64,000 bases of DNA from Verrucomicrobiota bacterium (GCA_019136515.1 JAGVUB010000106.1:60418-124417), one strand, 5' to 3'; positions 1 through 8,863 are shown, counted from the stretch's first letter. Notes: generated by a model not told the origin, from the sequence alone. Numbers and translations are program-made.

Positions 1-1137
1 CAGATGAACATCCTCGCCGGCCGCAACGCCCTCCACGCCCGGCAGGGGCGTGCGAGCACCAACGCGCTCGCGCAGCGTGTGCGCGAACTCTTCGCCGAGG
101 ATGGTGCGATGAGCGACTACTACAACCGCGAGCTGGCCGGCGGGAAATGGAACCACTTCATGGACCAGACTCACCTCGGACAGTGGAGCTGGGAGCCGCC
201 GGTGGTCGATGCCATGCCGGCTGTGACGGAAGTGCGCGTTGCCGATGTCTCGCGCGTGGGCGTTGCTGTCGAGGGGGACGAGAACACCTGGCCGGACCAC
301 TTCGGCGCGGCCGTGCTCCCCGTCGTCGATTCGTTCCAGCCGCGGCGTTCCTACTTCGATGTCTTCGCCATGGGCGCCCGGCCGATCGAATACAGCATCG
401 CCACGGAGCAGCCCTGGCTCGTGCTCACCGACGAGAAGCTTGGCGAACACGATCGTCGTTACTGGGTCGAGATCGACTGGGCGAAGGTCCCCGAGGGCAG
501 CTCGTCCGGGTTGATCAAGGTAGTGGGCGAGCGCACCGCGCACGTTCGCGTGCCGGTGGTGAAGGCCACCGCCGCTCAGGCGCAGGCCGCTCGGGGACAT
601 TTTGCGAGTCTCACCGGTCCGATCGCGTTCGCTGCGTCGGCCGCGCCGAAACGCACCGAGGTCGGCGGTGTGCGCTGGGAAACCGTGCCCGACTACGGGC
701 GCGGGGCGGACGCGATGGCGATCTACCCCGTCACTGCGCCGAGCGTTTTGCCGCCGGCCGCCGCGCCTGCGCTCGAGTACCCCGTCTATCTCCCGCGGGC
801 CGGCACGTACACGGTCACGCTTGTGCTCGGCCCGGTCATGGACTTCGTGCCGGATCGCGGCGTGCGCATCGGGGTTTCTTTCGACGAGCAACCGATCCAG
901 GTCGTCGACATCTTCGCCGATCGCGAGGCCGAGACCTTCCTCGGGCGCAACTGGGGCGTCTACACGCGCGACAACGTGCGCTACCTGCGTTCCACGCACA
1001 CCCTGTCGACTGACGGCGCGCACCTCCTGCGGCTGACGATGGTCGATCCGGCTGTCGTCGTGCAAAAGGTCGTCGTTTCGGACCGGAGGCTGCCGGAGAC
1101 CTATTTCGGCCCACCTGAGACCAGCCGTGTCGAGTAG
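1..1137 (+). CDS. C-terminal part of a GH115 family alpha-glucuronidase (gene starts before the window)
   Basis: The reading frame is open from base 1, so the 5' part lies outside the window; the ATG at 4 is probably internal. About 378 codons remain. A segment near residues 40-65 (LAGGKWNHFMDQTHLGQWSW) resembles the conserved core-end of GH115 enzymes. The tail, with its beta-rich 'YPVYLPRAGTYTV' section and the ending 'RLPETYFGPPE', matches the accessory C-terminal domain of that family. GH115 enzymes remove 4-O-methyl-glucuronic acid from xylan and are normally exported. No catalytic residue can be assessed because the TIM barrel is missing here. Family assignment is from remembered motifs; the fragment could also come from a divergent relative. 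Confidence 0.8.
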   Translation, partial: QMNILAGRNALHARQGRASTNALAQRVRELFAEDGAMSDYYNRELAGGKWNHFMDQTHLGQWSWEPPVVDAMPAVTEVRVADVSRVGVAVEGDENTWPDHFGAAVLPVVDSFQPRRSYFDVFAMGARPIEYSIATEQPWLVLTDEKLGEHDRRYWVEIDWAKVPEGSSSGLIKVVGERTAHVRVPVVKATAAQAQAARGHFASLTGPIAFAASAAPKRTEVGGVRWETVPDYGRGADAMAIYPVTAPSVLPPAAAPALEYPVYLPRAGTYTVTLVLGPVMDFVPDRGVRIGVSFDEQPIQVVDIFADREAETFLGRNWGVYTRDNVRYLRSTHTLSTDGAHLLRLTMVDPAVVVQKVVVSDRRLPETYFGPPETSRVE

Positions 1138-1188
1138 GGGGCTCGCTTCGATCAGCGAGGCGCAGCCGTCCGGTCCCATAGGGCAGAG

Positions 1189-1353
1189 TCAAGGACGGTG
1201 TTGGCTTCGCGGGAAGCGTTTGGGTGGGCAACAACCGCCGGCGCAGGGCGGTGTGCCTGTGCCGGTGCGTTTGTGGCGGACGGCCCACCAGAGGTAGGCG
1301 ACCGCTGCGGCGATGAGCGCGAAGACAAGGAGTTGGTCGAGCCAGGTGGGCAT
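1189..1353 (-). CDS. Small FeoB-associated-type Cys-rich membrane protein
   Basis: This 54-residue protein has one hydrophobic segment (about residues 8-24, LLVFALIAAAVAYLWWA), a short basic stretch and a Cys cluster (C37, C41, C42) near the end. That plan fits the FeoB-associated Cys-rich membrane proteins found beside iron transporters. The longer in-frame ORF reading upstream is low-complexity and is not counted. No feoB is present in the window, but the next genes on the same strand are a PepSY protein and a TonB siderophore receptor, so a role in iron handling is reasonable inference. The ATG is immediately preceded, on its own strand, by a heptamer repeat (1358-1392). Confidence 0.55.
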   Translation of the reverse strand: MPTWLDQLLVFALIAAAVAYLWWAVRHKRTGTGTPPCAGGCCPPKRFPRSQHRP

Positions 1354-1357
1354 GGGA

Positions 1358-1392
1358 TGATTGCGGATTTCGGAATGCGGATTGCGGAATGG
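1358..1392. repeat. Heptamer repeat array, family A
   Basis: On the minus strand this stretch reads as four to five consecutive 7-bp units of the type CCGCAAT, CCGCATT and CCGAAAT. It lies just upstream of the small Cys-rich membrane protein gene, so it occupies that gene's leader. The period is exactly seven, as in the arrays at 18.1, 20.0, 32.6, 33.1 and 62.4 kb, but the unit sequence differs. Confidence 0.75.
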
Positions 1393-1513
1393 GAGAAGAA
1401 GGGGGACTCGGGGCGGGGAACCCGAAAAGTGGGTACGTGGGCCGGATTCGCCAGTAGATGCCATGCGGCCGACAGGTTGGCCGTCCTCGTCCCGCTTGTC
1501 GGCCTCATGCCAT

Positions 1514-2818
1514 CTACGGGGTGGAAGTTGATCGGCGGAAGAAACGGCGCCACGAAAGGGCGAAGCCGGTCCAGACGAGGACGAGGCCGGCGGCGGAGGC
1601 GAGGGCGGCGGCGAGCTGGCTGGGCCAGGCGAGGGCTTCGCCGGTGTGAAGGAAGCGAGCCCAGCTGCGCAGGCGGCGGCCGGCGGGTTGGTCGGCAAAC
1701 GTATCCGTGCGCAGGACGGCGCCGGTGAACGGGTCGAGGTGGAGCGTAGTCGTGGCGAACCGCGGCGACTGATCGGCGGTGCGGACGGCGACGGCCACCG
1801 CCTGCGGGCCGCGGGGGCGCGGCGGTTCGGCGGTGGACGGAGCGGCGTCGCGGGTCGGCGTGGAGGTGGAGGCCGACGCGGCGGCGGTGGTGGGCGTTGC
1901 GGCTGTGTCCGGAGCTTGGCGACGCTGGTTGTTGGCGCCGGGGTCGCGGCGGGGACCGGCGTCGCGGCCGCCGCCGAAGCGCAGCGTGATCTCGGTCCAG
2001 CCGGGCGAGGCGGACTGGGCGGCAGCGAGCAGCGCGTCTGGCCCGAGCGGGCGGGCGCTCGGGAGCGGTTGTGGGACGGCGGGGCCGGGCGGCTGGGCGC
2101 CGGGGCCGACGTTCTGCGCGGGCGGAACGGCGCCGGTGAGCGTGTAGAGGAGGTTGTTGGCCCAGCGGTAGGAGATCGGCAGCGCGGTGAGCGTGAGCAC
2201 GATGAGCACGGGCGCGGACCAGAGGCCGAGGGCGTTGTGCCAGTTCCAGTCGCGGGCTTTTCCGGCGAGGCGGAGGTTGAGCGTGGCGACGGCTTTCAGT
2301 CCGCGCCAGGACCACGAACGCGGCCACCAGAGGTAGAGGCCGGTGATCGCGAGCACGAGGAACGCGACGCTGGCCGCGCCGGTGATCGCCTTGCCGACGG
2401 GGCGCGTCGTCTCGGCGTGGAAACCGAGCGTGCGGTGGAGATCCGTCATGAGGTGCATGAACGCGCGCGTGCGGGCGGCGCCGGGCAGACGGAGTTCGCC
2501 GGTGTACGGATCGGCGAGGAGCGTGGACTCGCGGCCGAAGGCGAAGGTGACCGCGGCGGCGGGATCGGGGCGAACGGTGATCGCGGTGAGGCGGGCGTCG
2601 GGCTGCGCGGCGCGGGCGCGGGAGGCGAGTTCGTCGAGCGGGATTGGGGCGACGTCGGCGGGGATCGCCACGGTGGCGGCCTCGCGGCCGACGAAGGCGA
2701 CGATCTGTTTCTCGAAGGCGAGGACGACGCCGGTGAAACAGAGCAGGGCGATCACGAGGCCGGCGATCAGGCCGGCGACGAGGTGGAGCCAGAAGAGGGC
2801 GGAGCGGAGGGCGCGCAT
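1514..2818 (-). CDS. PepSY-associated transmembrane protein (probable ferric-siderophore reductase type)
   Basis: A 434-residue inner-membrane protein with four predicted membrane spans at about residues 7-35, 145-165, 199-222 and 399-423, the usual layout of the PepSY_TM family. Conserved-looking histidines sit near membrane faces (H12, H128, H194, H391) and could ligate haem or metal. Family members commonly neighbour siderophore receptors and are thought to help reduce ferric-siderophores in the periplasm. Residues about 285-340 form a Pro/Thr/Ala-rich, low-complexity insertion in the periplasmic loop that looks lineage-specific. The gene follows the TonB receptor on the same strand after 106 bp, which contains a probable terminator, so co-transcription is uncertain. 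Confidence 0.85.
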   Translation of the reverse strand: MRALRSALFWLHLVAGLIAGLVIALLCFTGVVLAFEKQIVAFVGREAATVAIPADVAPIPLDELASRARAAQPDARLTAITVRPDPAAAVTFAFGRESTLLADPYTGELRLPGAARTRAFMHLMTDLHRTLGFHAETTRPVGKAITGAASVAFLVLAITGLYLWWPRSWSWRGLKAVATLNLRLAGKARDWNWHNALGLWSAPVLIVLTLTALPISYRWANNLLYTLTGAVPPAQNVGPGAQPPGPAVPQPLPSARPLGPDALLAAAQSASPGWTEITLRFGGGRDAGPRRDPGANNQRRQAPDTAATPTTAAASASTSTPTRDAAPSTAEPPRPRGPQAVAVAVRTADQSPRFATTTLHLDPFTGAVLRTDTFADQPAGRRLRSWARFLHTGEALAWPSQLAAALASAAGLVLVWTGFALSWRRFFRRSTSTP

Positions 2819-2883
2819 GCGAGAGGTGGGGGCGCGGGGCGAGGGAGTGGGCGGAGGGCGGGAATAGGTCGAATGGGTCGGAT

Positions 2884-2913
2884 GGAAGGAAGGGCGCCCT
2901 GAAGGGACGCCCT
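2884..2913 (-). terminator. Probable terminator after the TonB receptor gene
   Basis: On the minus strand a 9-bp stem (AGGGCGTCC pairing with GGGCGCCCT, one G-T wobble) with a 5-nt loop begins 12 bp after the receptor stop codon. It is followed by TCCTTCC, only moderately U-rich, so efficiency is uncertain. Confidence 0.45.
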
Positions 2914-2924
2914 ACGACGGAGAA

Positions 2925-5168
2925 TCACCAGGTGCGGGTGAGGCGGAGGGCGTAGCTGCGGGGGTTGGCGGGGCTGAGCGCGAGGCCGGTGTTGCCGGCG
3001 AGCAGGTAGTATTCGTCGGTGAGGTTCTCGATGTTCAGCGCGATCACCCAGTCGCGCCACGGGTAGCTCACGCCGAAGTCGATGCGGTGGTAGGCGCGGA
3101 GGCGTAGCGGGTCGGGTGCGGCGGCGGTGGGGGCGCTGGAGCCGCCCCAGCGCTCGTCCTGCCAGATGAAGCCGCCGCGGAAGGTGAGGTTGGCGAGCGG
3201 ACCGGTGCGGAGCGTGTAGCGTGAATACACGCTGAGCGCGTGGCGCGGCGTCATCTCGGCGGCGGGGCCGCGGGAGCCGTCGAGGTTGCGGTTGTAGGCG
3301 TCGAGGTATGCGTAGGTGAAGGTGGTCGCCCAGGACTCGACGGGGGTGACGGTGAACTCGAGTTCGACGCCGTCGGCGCGGCGGCCGGTGTCGAGCTGGC
3401 GGTAGAAGCGGTTGCCGGCGGGGTTGAGTTCGTCGGCGGCGGATTGGACGAGCACGCCGTTGAGCTCGGTGCGGAAGACGCTGGCGCTGGCGGCGAGCAG
3501 GTTGCCCCAGAACTCGGCCTTCACGCCCGCCTCGTAGTTCTCGCCCTCGGTGGGAGCGAAGGAGCCGCGGGCGCCGCCGGCGTTCTCGTAGGTCGGGTCG
3601 GGGAGGGTGTAGCTCGTCGAGTAGCTGGTATAGATGGATACGGCGGGCAGGACGCGGTAGAGCAGGCCGACGTTGGGCGTGAGGTCGCTGTCGCGGTCGG
3701 GCGCGCGGGTCGTGAGGCCGGTGGCGGGCACGGTGGACTCGCTCTGCTCGCGGGCGAAGGCGAGGCCGGTGGTGACGGTGAGGCGGGAGAAGAGCTCGGT
3801 CTGGTTCTGGAGGTAGGCGTTCCAGACGAGAGACTCGGTGTCGTTGGCGCGGGTGAGCGTGGTCACATCGGCGACGAGCGGCGCGGTGGCGACGCCGGTG
3901 TAGATGTTGATTGGCGACTGGTTGGCGCCGGTGCCGCTGGCGGCGGTGGTGGCGGTGCGGCGGGCGTTGAGGCCGAGTTGGAAGAGGCTGCGGATCGAGT
4001 CGGTCGGGCGGAGCTCGTAGGAGGTCGCGAAGTCGAGGCCGGTGTAGGCGTAGGTGTTCTCGTTGCGCGTGTGGCGGCGGCGCACGGTCCAGCTCAGCGG
4101 GTCGGCGGCGTCGGTCTGGGCGAGCGTGGCGGTTTGCACGGCCCAGGCGTTGTTGGAGTAGTCGCGCTCGAGGTGACGGAAGGTGAGCTGCGCGAGCCAG
4201 GCGTCGGTGAGCTTGGCGTTGAAATCGAGGCCGGCGGTGAGGTTCTTGTCGACGCGGCCACCGGCGGAGAGATCGACGGAGCGCGGCGAGATGTCGGCGA
4301 ACGTGTAGTCGGTGCGGCCGTCGTTGGTGGTGCGGGAGGAGGAGGGCGAGATCACGGCGTCGCGCTGGGAACGTTCCTCGCGGCTCCACTCGATCATGGG
4401 CGTGAGTTGGAAGCGTTCGGCGGAGTCGAGTTTCGCGGTGAAGGAGAGGCGGTAGAACTCGTTATCGTCGTCGTGGCCGCGGGCGGGATGCTCGGTGTGT
4501 TCGGCGCTGGCGAGGAAGCGGTAGAGCAGGCGTTTGTCGGCGGTGAGCGGGCCGGTGGTGTCGAGCTCGACCTCGGTGCTCAGGCGGTCGCCGAAGCCGA
4601 CCTCGCCGCAACCCATGGTGCGGATACGGGTCTCGAGCGAGGTGGCGGCGGTGTCGCGCGGCTTCTTGGTGACGAGGTTGACGATGCCGCCCGGCGCGCT
4701 GGTCGAGCCATAGAGGAGGCCGGCGGGACCCTTGAGGAAGGTGACGGCTTCGACGCCGAAGAGGTTGGGCGAGTAGCTGCCACCAATGACTCGGCCGGCG
4801 AGGCCGTCGATGCGCCACTCGTTGGCGGTCATGCGGAAACCGCGGGCGTAGAAGTGGTAGTTGCCGGAGATGTTGCCGTTGGTGTTGAAGCCTGGGACCC
4901 AGTTGAGGAGGTCGGAGCCGATCTGGAAGTCCTGCTCCCGGATGCGGGAGGAATCGATGACCGTGACGGCGCGGGGCGTCGAAACGATCGGGCTCGCGAG
5001 TTTGAGCGCGGTGGTGTCGACCGCTTGGGGGCGGGTGCCGGTGACCTCGAAGTTCTCGAGGAGGACGATTTCCTGGTCGGCGAACGCGAGGTTTTCGGCG
5101 GAGGCCGAAGGCGCGAGAGCGGCGGCGAGGAGGAGCAGGGCGGAGGGAGGGACGAGGCGTGTCTTCAA
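2925..5168 (-). CDS. TonB-dependent siderophore receptor (outer membrane)
   Basis: A 747-residue outer-membrane receptor of the ferric-siderophore class (FhuE/FpvA/FoxA type). A signal peptide (about residues 1-24, ending ASA) is followed by a TonB-box-like region and the plug domain with 'STPRAVTVIDSSRIREQD' and 'FLKGPAGLLYGSTSAPGGIVNLVTKKP', typical of siderophore receptors. The rest is a beta-barrel ending in an aromatic residue ('LRLTRTW'), the usual outer-membrane insertion signal. It would import ferric-siderophore with energy from TonB. A Fur-like palindrome lies 81 bp upstream, arguing for iron-starvation control. The substrate cannot be told from sequence. It is transcribed divergently from aroB. 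Confidence 0.93.
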   Translation of the reverse strand: MKTRLVPPSALLLLAAALAPSASAENLAFADQEIVLLENFEVTGTRPQAVDTTALKLASPIVSTPRAVTVIDSSRIREQDFQIGSDLLNWVPGFNTNGNISGNYHFYARGFRMTANEWRIDGLAGRVIGGSYSPNLFGVEAVTFLKGPAGLLYGSTSAPGGIVNLVTKKPRDTAATSLETRIRTMGCGEVGFGDRLSTEVELDTTGPLTADKRLLYRFLASAEHTEHPARGHDDDNEFYRLSFTAKLDSAERFQLTPMIEWSREERSQRDAVISPSSSRTTNDGRTDYTFADISPRSVDLSAGGRVDKNLTAGLDFNAKLTDAWLAQLTFRHLERDYSNNAWAVQTATLAQTDAADPLSWTVRRRHTRNENTYAYTGLDFATSYELRPTDSIRSLFQLGLNARRTATTAASGTGANQSPINIYTGVATAPLVADVTTLTRANDTESLVWNAYLQNQTELFSRLTVTTGLAFAREQSESTVPATGLTTRAPDRDSDLTPNVGLLYRVLPAVSIYTSYSTSYTLPDPTYENAGGARGSFAPTEGENYEAGVKAEFWGNLLAASASVFRTELNGVLVQSAADELNPAGNRFYRQLDTGRRADGVELEFTVTPVESWATTFTYAYLDAYNRNLDGSRGPAAEMTPRHALSVYSRYTLRTGPLANLTFRGGFIWQDERWGGSSAPTAAAPDPLRLRAYHRIDFGVSYPWRDWVIALNIENLTDEYYLLAGNTGLALSPANPRSYALRLTRTW

Positions 5169-5248
5169 GGGAGTGGGTGGAGATGAGAATCAGTCGCAGG
5201 AACGGCGCTCGTGAAAAGCGACGCGGTCGCAACAGGCAAGGATTAAAA

Positions 5249-5263
5249 TGAGAAACTGTCTCA
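5249..5263. promoter_or_regulatory. Fur-box-like 7-1-7 palindrome
   Basis: TGAGAAACTGTCTCA has matching ends (TGAGA/TCTCA) around the centre and agrees at 10 of 14 positions with the 7-1-7 Fur core TGATAATnATTATCA. It lies in the divergent region between the siderophore receptor (start at 5168) and aroB (start at 5326). Its distance upstream of the receptor fits a promoter-overlapping repressor site. This is assigned by consensus similarity only. Confidence 0.55.
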
Positions 5264-5325
5264 AGAGGGCGCGGTAATGAAGCCTGGGATTGACGGACGG
5301 CGGGCTTTAGCTGTTGATCCGCGGC

Positions 5326-6414
5326 ATGTTAACCGAACTTCGCGTCGAATTAGGCGAACGCAGCTATCCGATCCGTTTCGGAACCGGTTTGGCGCCGAAA
5401 GTGGGTGAGCAGGTTGCCACCTGGCGGGCGCATGGCCGCAAAGTGGCGGTGATCGCCGATGACACCGTGGCGAGGTTGCATGGCGCGTGGCTTGCGGCGG
5501 CGTTTCCCGAGTGCCCGTTGATGACGGTGCCGGCCGGCGAGGGCAGCAAGACGGTCGCAGTCCTCGGGCAGGTGCTGGAGTTTCTGGCGACGCAGCGGCT
5601 CGACCGCGGGGCGGTCGTGGCGGCGGTGGGCGGCGGTGTGATCGGCGACTTGGTTGGGTTCGCGGCGGCGTCGTTTCTGCGCGGGGTGGATTTCGTGCAG
5701 GTGCCGACGACGTTGCTGGCGATGGTCGACAGCTCGGTGGGAGGCAAGACCGGCATCAATCTCGCGGCGGGCAAGAATCTCGCCGGGGCGTTCCACCAAC
5801 CGCGCGCGGTGTACATCGATACCGGATTTCTGGCGACGCTGCCGCAGCGTGAGTTCGCCGCTGGCGTGGCGGAGATCGTGAAGTACGGCCTGCTCGGCGA
5901 TGCGGCGATTTACGCGGAGTTGGCGGCGAAACCGCTGGTGGACGCGGCCGATCCGCGCACCGCGGCGATCGTGCGGCAGTGCTGCGCGCTCAAGGCGGCG
6001 GTCGTGCAGGACGACGAGCGTGAGACGAAGGCCTCCGGCGGCCGCGCGCTCCTGAATCTCGGGCATACCTTCGGCCACGCGGTGGAGCAGGTGACCGGCT
6101 ACAAGCGCTACCTGCACGGCGAGGCGGTCGGTCTCGGGTTGGCGGCGGCGGCGCGCTTGTCGGAGCGGGTCGGGCTGCTCGCGGCCGGCGAGGCGGCGCG
6201 CATCGAGGCGGTGGTCGCGGCGCACCGGTTGCCGGTGCGGCTGGAGCCGGCGCTGGAACTGGGCGCGCTGATGACAGCGATGCAGCGCGACAAGAAGGTG
6301 CGCGCGGGCAAGCTGCGTTTCGTGGTGATCCCGAAAATCGGCGACGCGCAGACCAAGGATGATGTGCCGGCGGACGCGGTCGAGGCGGTCTGGCGCGAGG
6401 TGGGAGCGGTCTGA
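5326..6414 (+). CDS. aroB: 3-dehydroquinate synthase
   Basis: AroB converts DAHP to 3-dehydroquinate, the second step of the shikimate pathway, in the cytoplasm using NAD and a divalent metal. The 362-residue length is normal. Visible hallmarks are the NAD-binding 'GGGVIGD' (about residues 102-108), 'VDSSVGGKTGIN' (134-145), metal ligand E183 in 'GVAEIVKYG' and the two histidines of 'NLGHTFGHAVE'. The ATG at 5326 is chosen over an in-frame TTG at 5314 because it gives the family's usual beginning. It stands alone on the plus strand, divergent from the siderophore receptor, with a 59-bp gap to the next gene. Confidence 0.96.
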   Translation: MLTELRVELGERSYPIRFGTGLAPKVGEQVATWRAHGRKVAVIADDTVARLHGAWLAAAFPECPLMTVPAGEGSKTVAVLGQVLEFLATQRLDRGAVVAAVGGGVIGDLVGFAAASFLRGVDFVQVPTTLLAMVDSSVGGKTGINLAAGKNLAGAFHQPRAVYIDTGFLATLPQREFAAGVAEIVKYGLLGDAAIYAELAAKPLVDAADPRTAAIVRQCCALKAAVVQDDERETKASGGRALLNLGHTFGHAVEQVTGYKRYLHGEAVGLGLAAAARLSERVGLLAAGEAARIEAVVAAHRLPVRLEPALELGALMTAMQRDKKVRAGKLRFVVIPKIGDAQTKDDVPADAVEAVWREVGAV

Positions 6415-6473
6415 CCGGGTGCTGAACGGTTCCTTGCCGCAACGCCACGCAGCCCTCACGCTATCGCTCACGC

Positions 6474-7076
6474 ATGTCAGCCATCGACGAGGATATTGTC
6501 CGGGAATATTTCGAACAGAACGGATTTTTCGTCCGCCAGGTACGCAAGTACCAGGTCCAGTCGCGCAAGAAGACCGACGACGAGGAGATCGATCTGCTGG
6601 TCGTGAACCCCGGCTGGCAGAAGGGGTTGGGCAAACCGGACTTCTTTCTTTTTGGCACGGAGTTGCCAAAGGTGCACCGGGCGGTGGTCGCGGTGAAGGC
6701 GTGGCACACCGACCGGTTCACGCCGAACACGCTCAAGAGCAACCCGGAGATCTTCCGTTTCGTGCAGGAGGAGGTCATCAAGGAGGTCGAGCGCTATTTC
6801 CCCGACGAGAGCGAGCCGGGCACCCCGAAGGACCTGCTCAAGATCCTCGTGCTGCCGGGGCTGCCGAGCGCGGACCCGTTCAAGAGCGAGAGTGTGAAGC
6901 TGCTGCAGGAGAAGGGCGTCGATGCGATCCTGTCGTTCCGCTCGCTGCTGATCGACCTGATCGACAAGGTCGAGATCAACAAGAGCTACCGGAAATCCGA
7001 TACATTGCAGGTGCTGCGGTTGCTCAAAAACTACGATTTGCTGAAGGACCCGCAGCTCGACCTGTTCAAGCGCTGA
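6474..7076 (+). CDS. Conserved-looking hypothetical protein between aroB and lpxA
   Basis: A soluble 200-residue protein that I do not recognise. Codon use matches its neighbours, and it sits in the run aroB - this gene - lpxA - pdxA with short gaps. Its N-terminal half holds 'EEIDLLVVNPGW' (37-48) and, after a loop, 'HRAVVAVKAWH' (68-78). The two strands spaced this way recall the restriction-endonuclease-like fold, but the usual acidic residue before the lysine is absent (AVK rather than ExK), so nuclease activity is not supported. The C-terminal half is helical and ends 'LKDPQLDLFKR'. Upstream in-frame starts are absent, so the ATG at 6474 is probably right. Confidence 0.75.
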   Translation: MSAIDEDIVREYFEQNGFFVRQVRKYQVQSRKKTDDEEIDLLVVNPGWQKGLGKPDFFLFGTELPKVHRAVVAVKAWHTDRFTPNTLKSNPEIFRFVQEEVIKEVERYFPDESEPGTPKDLLKILVLPGLPSADPFKSESVKLLQEKGVDAILSFRSLLIDLIDKVEINKSYRKSDTLQVLRLLKNYDLLKDPQLDLFKR

Positions 7077-7143
7077 GCCGCGCGGCGGACACCGCCTCCG
7101 CCGCGGCACCATCCTCCTTCCGCCACCACTTCCTCGTGCCCAC

Positions 7144-7908
7144 ATGAGCCAGATCCATCCCACCGCGATCATCGACGACGGCGTCGAGATCGGCCGCGAC
7201 TGCAACATCCACGCCCACGCCATCCTCCGCCGCGGCACTGTGCTCGGCGAGCGCGTGACCGTGCATCCGTTCGCGGTGGTCGGCGGCGACCCGCAGGATT
7301 TGCACTTTGATCCGGCGACACCGTCGGGTGTGCGCATCGGAAACGGCACGACGATCCGCGAGCACGTGACCGTGAACCGATCGACGAAGGCCGGCGGCGC
7401 CACCGTGGTGGGCGAGAACTGTTTCCTGATGGCCGCCAGCCACGTGGCGCACGACGGCGTGATCGGGAACAACGTCGTGGTCGCCAACGCCGTGCTGCTG
7501 GCCGGCCATGTGCACGTGGGCGACAACTGCTTTCTCGGCGGAGCGGCGGGTTTCCACCAGTTCGTCCGCATCGGCGAAGGGGCGATCGTGAGCGGCGGGG
7601 CGCGCATCGCACAGGACGTGCCGCCGTACGCGATGGCCGCGGAACGCAACGAGGTGATCGGCTTCAACCTGATCGGCCTGAAGCGCCGCGGGGTGTCGCG
7701 CGAGGCGATCCGGGAGCTGAAGGCGGCGTTTCGCGCGGTCTATTTCGCGCCCGGCAATATCCGCGAGGTGGCGACGCAGGCGCTGGCCGGCGAGACCTAT
7801 CGCTCGGCCGAGGCGCGCCGTTTCCTGGAGTTTTTCGTGAGCGGCAAACGCGGTTTCGCCCGGGCGCGACGCGCCGGGGCCACGCCGGAATCCGAGGCCG
7901 ACCGCTAA
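7144..7908 (+). CDS. lpxA: Acyl-ACP--UDP-N-acetylglucosamine O-acyltransferase
   Basis: LpxA makes the first committed precursor of lipid A by 3-O-acylating UDP-GlcNAc in the cytoplasm. The protein is 254 residues, normal for the family, and consists of hexapeptide repeats forming a left-handed beta-helix, then a helical C-terminal domain from about residue 190. The catalytic histidine is H103 in 'ASHVAHDG', the counterpart of E. coli H125. It is followed after 10 bp by pdxA, so the two are probably co-transcribed. Its presence shows that the organism makes LPS. The last about 15 residues are low-complexity. Confidence 0.95.
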   Translation: MSQIHPTAIIDDGVEIGRDCNIHAHAILRRGTVLGERVTVHPFAVVGGDPQDLHFDPATPSGVRIGNGTTIREHVTVNRSTKAGGATVVGENCFLMAASHVAHDGVIGNNVVVANAVLLAGHVHVGDNCFLGGAAGFHQFVRIGEGAIVSGGARIAQDVPPYAMAAERNEVIGFNLIGLKRRGVSREAIRELKAAFRAVYFAPGNIREVATQALAGETYRSAEARRFLEFFVSGKRGFARARRAGATPESEADR

Positions 7909-7918
7909 TCCCTTCCCG

Positions 7919-8863
7919 ATGAAGACGCCCCGAATTGCGATCACCTGCGGCGACCCGGCCGGTGTGGGTCCGGAGATTGTGGCTGATTGGGCGCTGGCAC
8001 ACTCCCGCAGAGCTGGCCGCGTGACCCTGCTCGGACCGGAGTCCTGGTTGTCCACGCTGGAGGGCCGGACCACGGCCGAGCTCGTGGCTGTGGGCGACGA
8101 GAGATTTCGGGCGGTGCCGGGGCGGCCGACCGCGGGGGGGGCGCGGGTGGCCCTCTCGGCACTGGAGGTGGCGGCGCAAGGATGCGTCGACGGCGATTTC
8201 GACGCGGTTGTCACCGGGCCGGTGAGCAAGGAGTGGATCGCGAAGATTGCTCCGGGTTTTGTGGGGCACACGGAGTTTTTCGCCGAACGCTGGGGTGGGG
8301 AGCCCACGATGATGTTTGCCGGCGGCAAGTTGCGCATGGCGCTCGCCACCTGGCATGTGCCGCTTCGGTCGGTGTCCCTTGAACTCACTCCCGAGAAGCT
8401 CGAGCGCGCCGTTCGGCGCGCCGCCTGGTTGTGCCGGGCCGAGGGGATCGAGGCTCCGCGGATCGCGGTTTGCGGGATCAACCCCCATGCCGGCGAACAC
8501 GGGCTTCTGGGCGAGGAGGAGGAGCGTTGGATGAAGCCGCTGCTGCGGCGCCTGCGGCGCACTCTGCCCGGCGTGAGCGAGCCGCTGCCCGGCGACACGG
8601 TGTTCGTGCGCGCGCTCAAGGGCGAGTTTGACGCCACGGTGGCCGCCTACCACGACCAGGGACTTGCTCCGCTGAAGGCGGTCGATTTCGACCGAAGTGT
8701 GAACATCACCCTCGGGCTGCCGCACTTGCGCACCAGCCCCGACCACGGCACCGCCTTCGGGATCGCCGGCCAGGGCAAGGCGGACGGGAGTAGTTTTGCC
8801 GCTGCCATCCGCATGGCCGAGCGGTTGGCCCGCGCGCAGATGCGGTTGGGGCGGGCGGACTAG
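7919..8863 (+). CDS. pdxA: 4-hydroxythreonine-4-phosphate dehydrogenase
   Basis: PdxA oxidises 4-phosphohydroxy-L-threonine in the DXP-dependent pyridoxal phosphate pathway. The 314-residue protein opens with 'ITCGDPAGVGPEI'. It shows the metal-binding histidines in 'GHTEFF', 'AYHDQGLAPLK' and 'RTSPDHGTAFGIAG'. The start is 10 bp after lpxA. dxs, whose product feeds the same PLP route, is also in the window at 23.5 kb, although not linked. Related PdxA2-type proteins act in other pathways, but the sequence looks like a standard PdxA. Confidence 0.94.
   Translation: MKTPRIAITCGDPAGVGPEIVADWALAHSRRAGRVTLLGPESWLSTLEGRTTAELVAVGDERFRAVPGRPTAGGARVALSALEVAAQGCVDGDFDAVVTGPVSKEWIAKIAPGFVGHTEFFAERWGGEPTMMFAGGKLRMALATWHVPLRSVSLELTPEKLERAVRRAAWLCRAEGIEAPRIAVCGINPHAGEHGLLGEEEERWMKPLLRRLRRTLPGVSEPLPGDTVFVRALKGEFDATVAAYHDQGLAPLKAVDFDRSVNITLGLPHLRTSPDHGTAFGIAGQGKADGSSFAAAIRMAERLARAQMRLGRAD

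Noticed and set aside
1646..2902. Long plus-strand ORF opposite the PepSY gene, and a similar one at 3240-5186 opposite the TonB receptor
   Set aside because: Gly/Ala/Glu/Arg-rich translations without motifs, fully antisense to genes with clear family signatures.
6655..6670. TGGCAC followed by TTGCC inside the gene at 6474
   Set aside because: The GG-to-GC distance is 11 rather than 12 bp and it lies within coding sequence.
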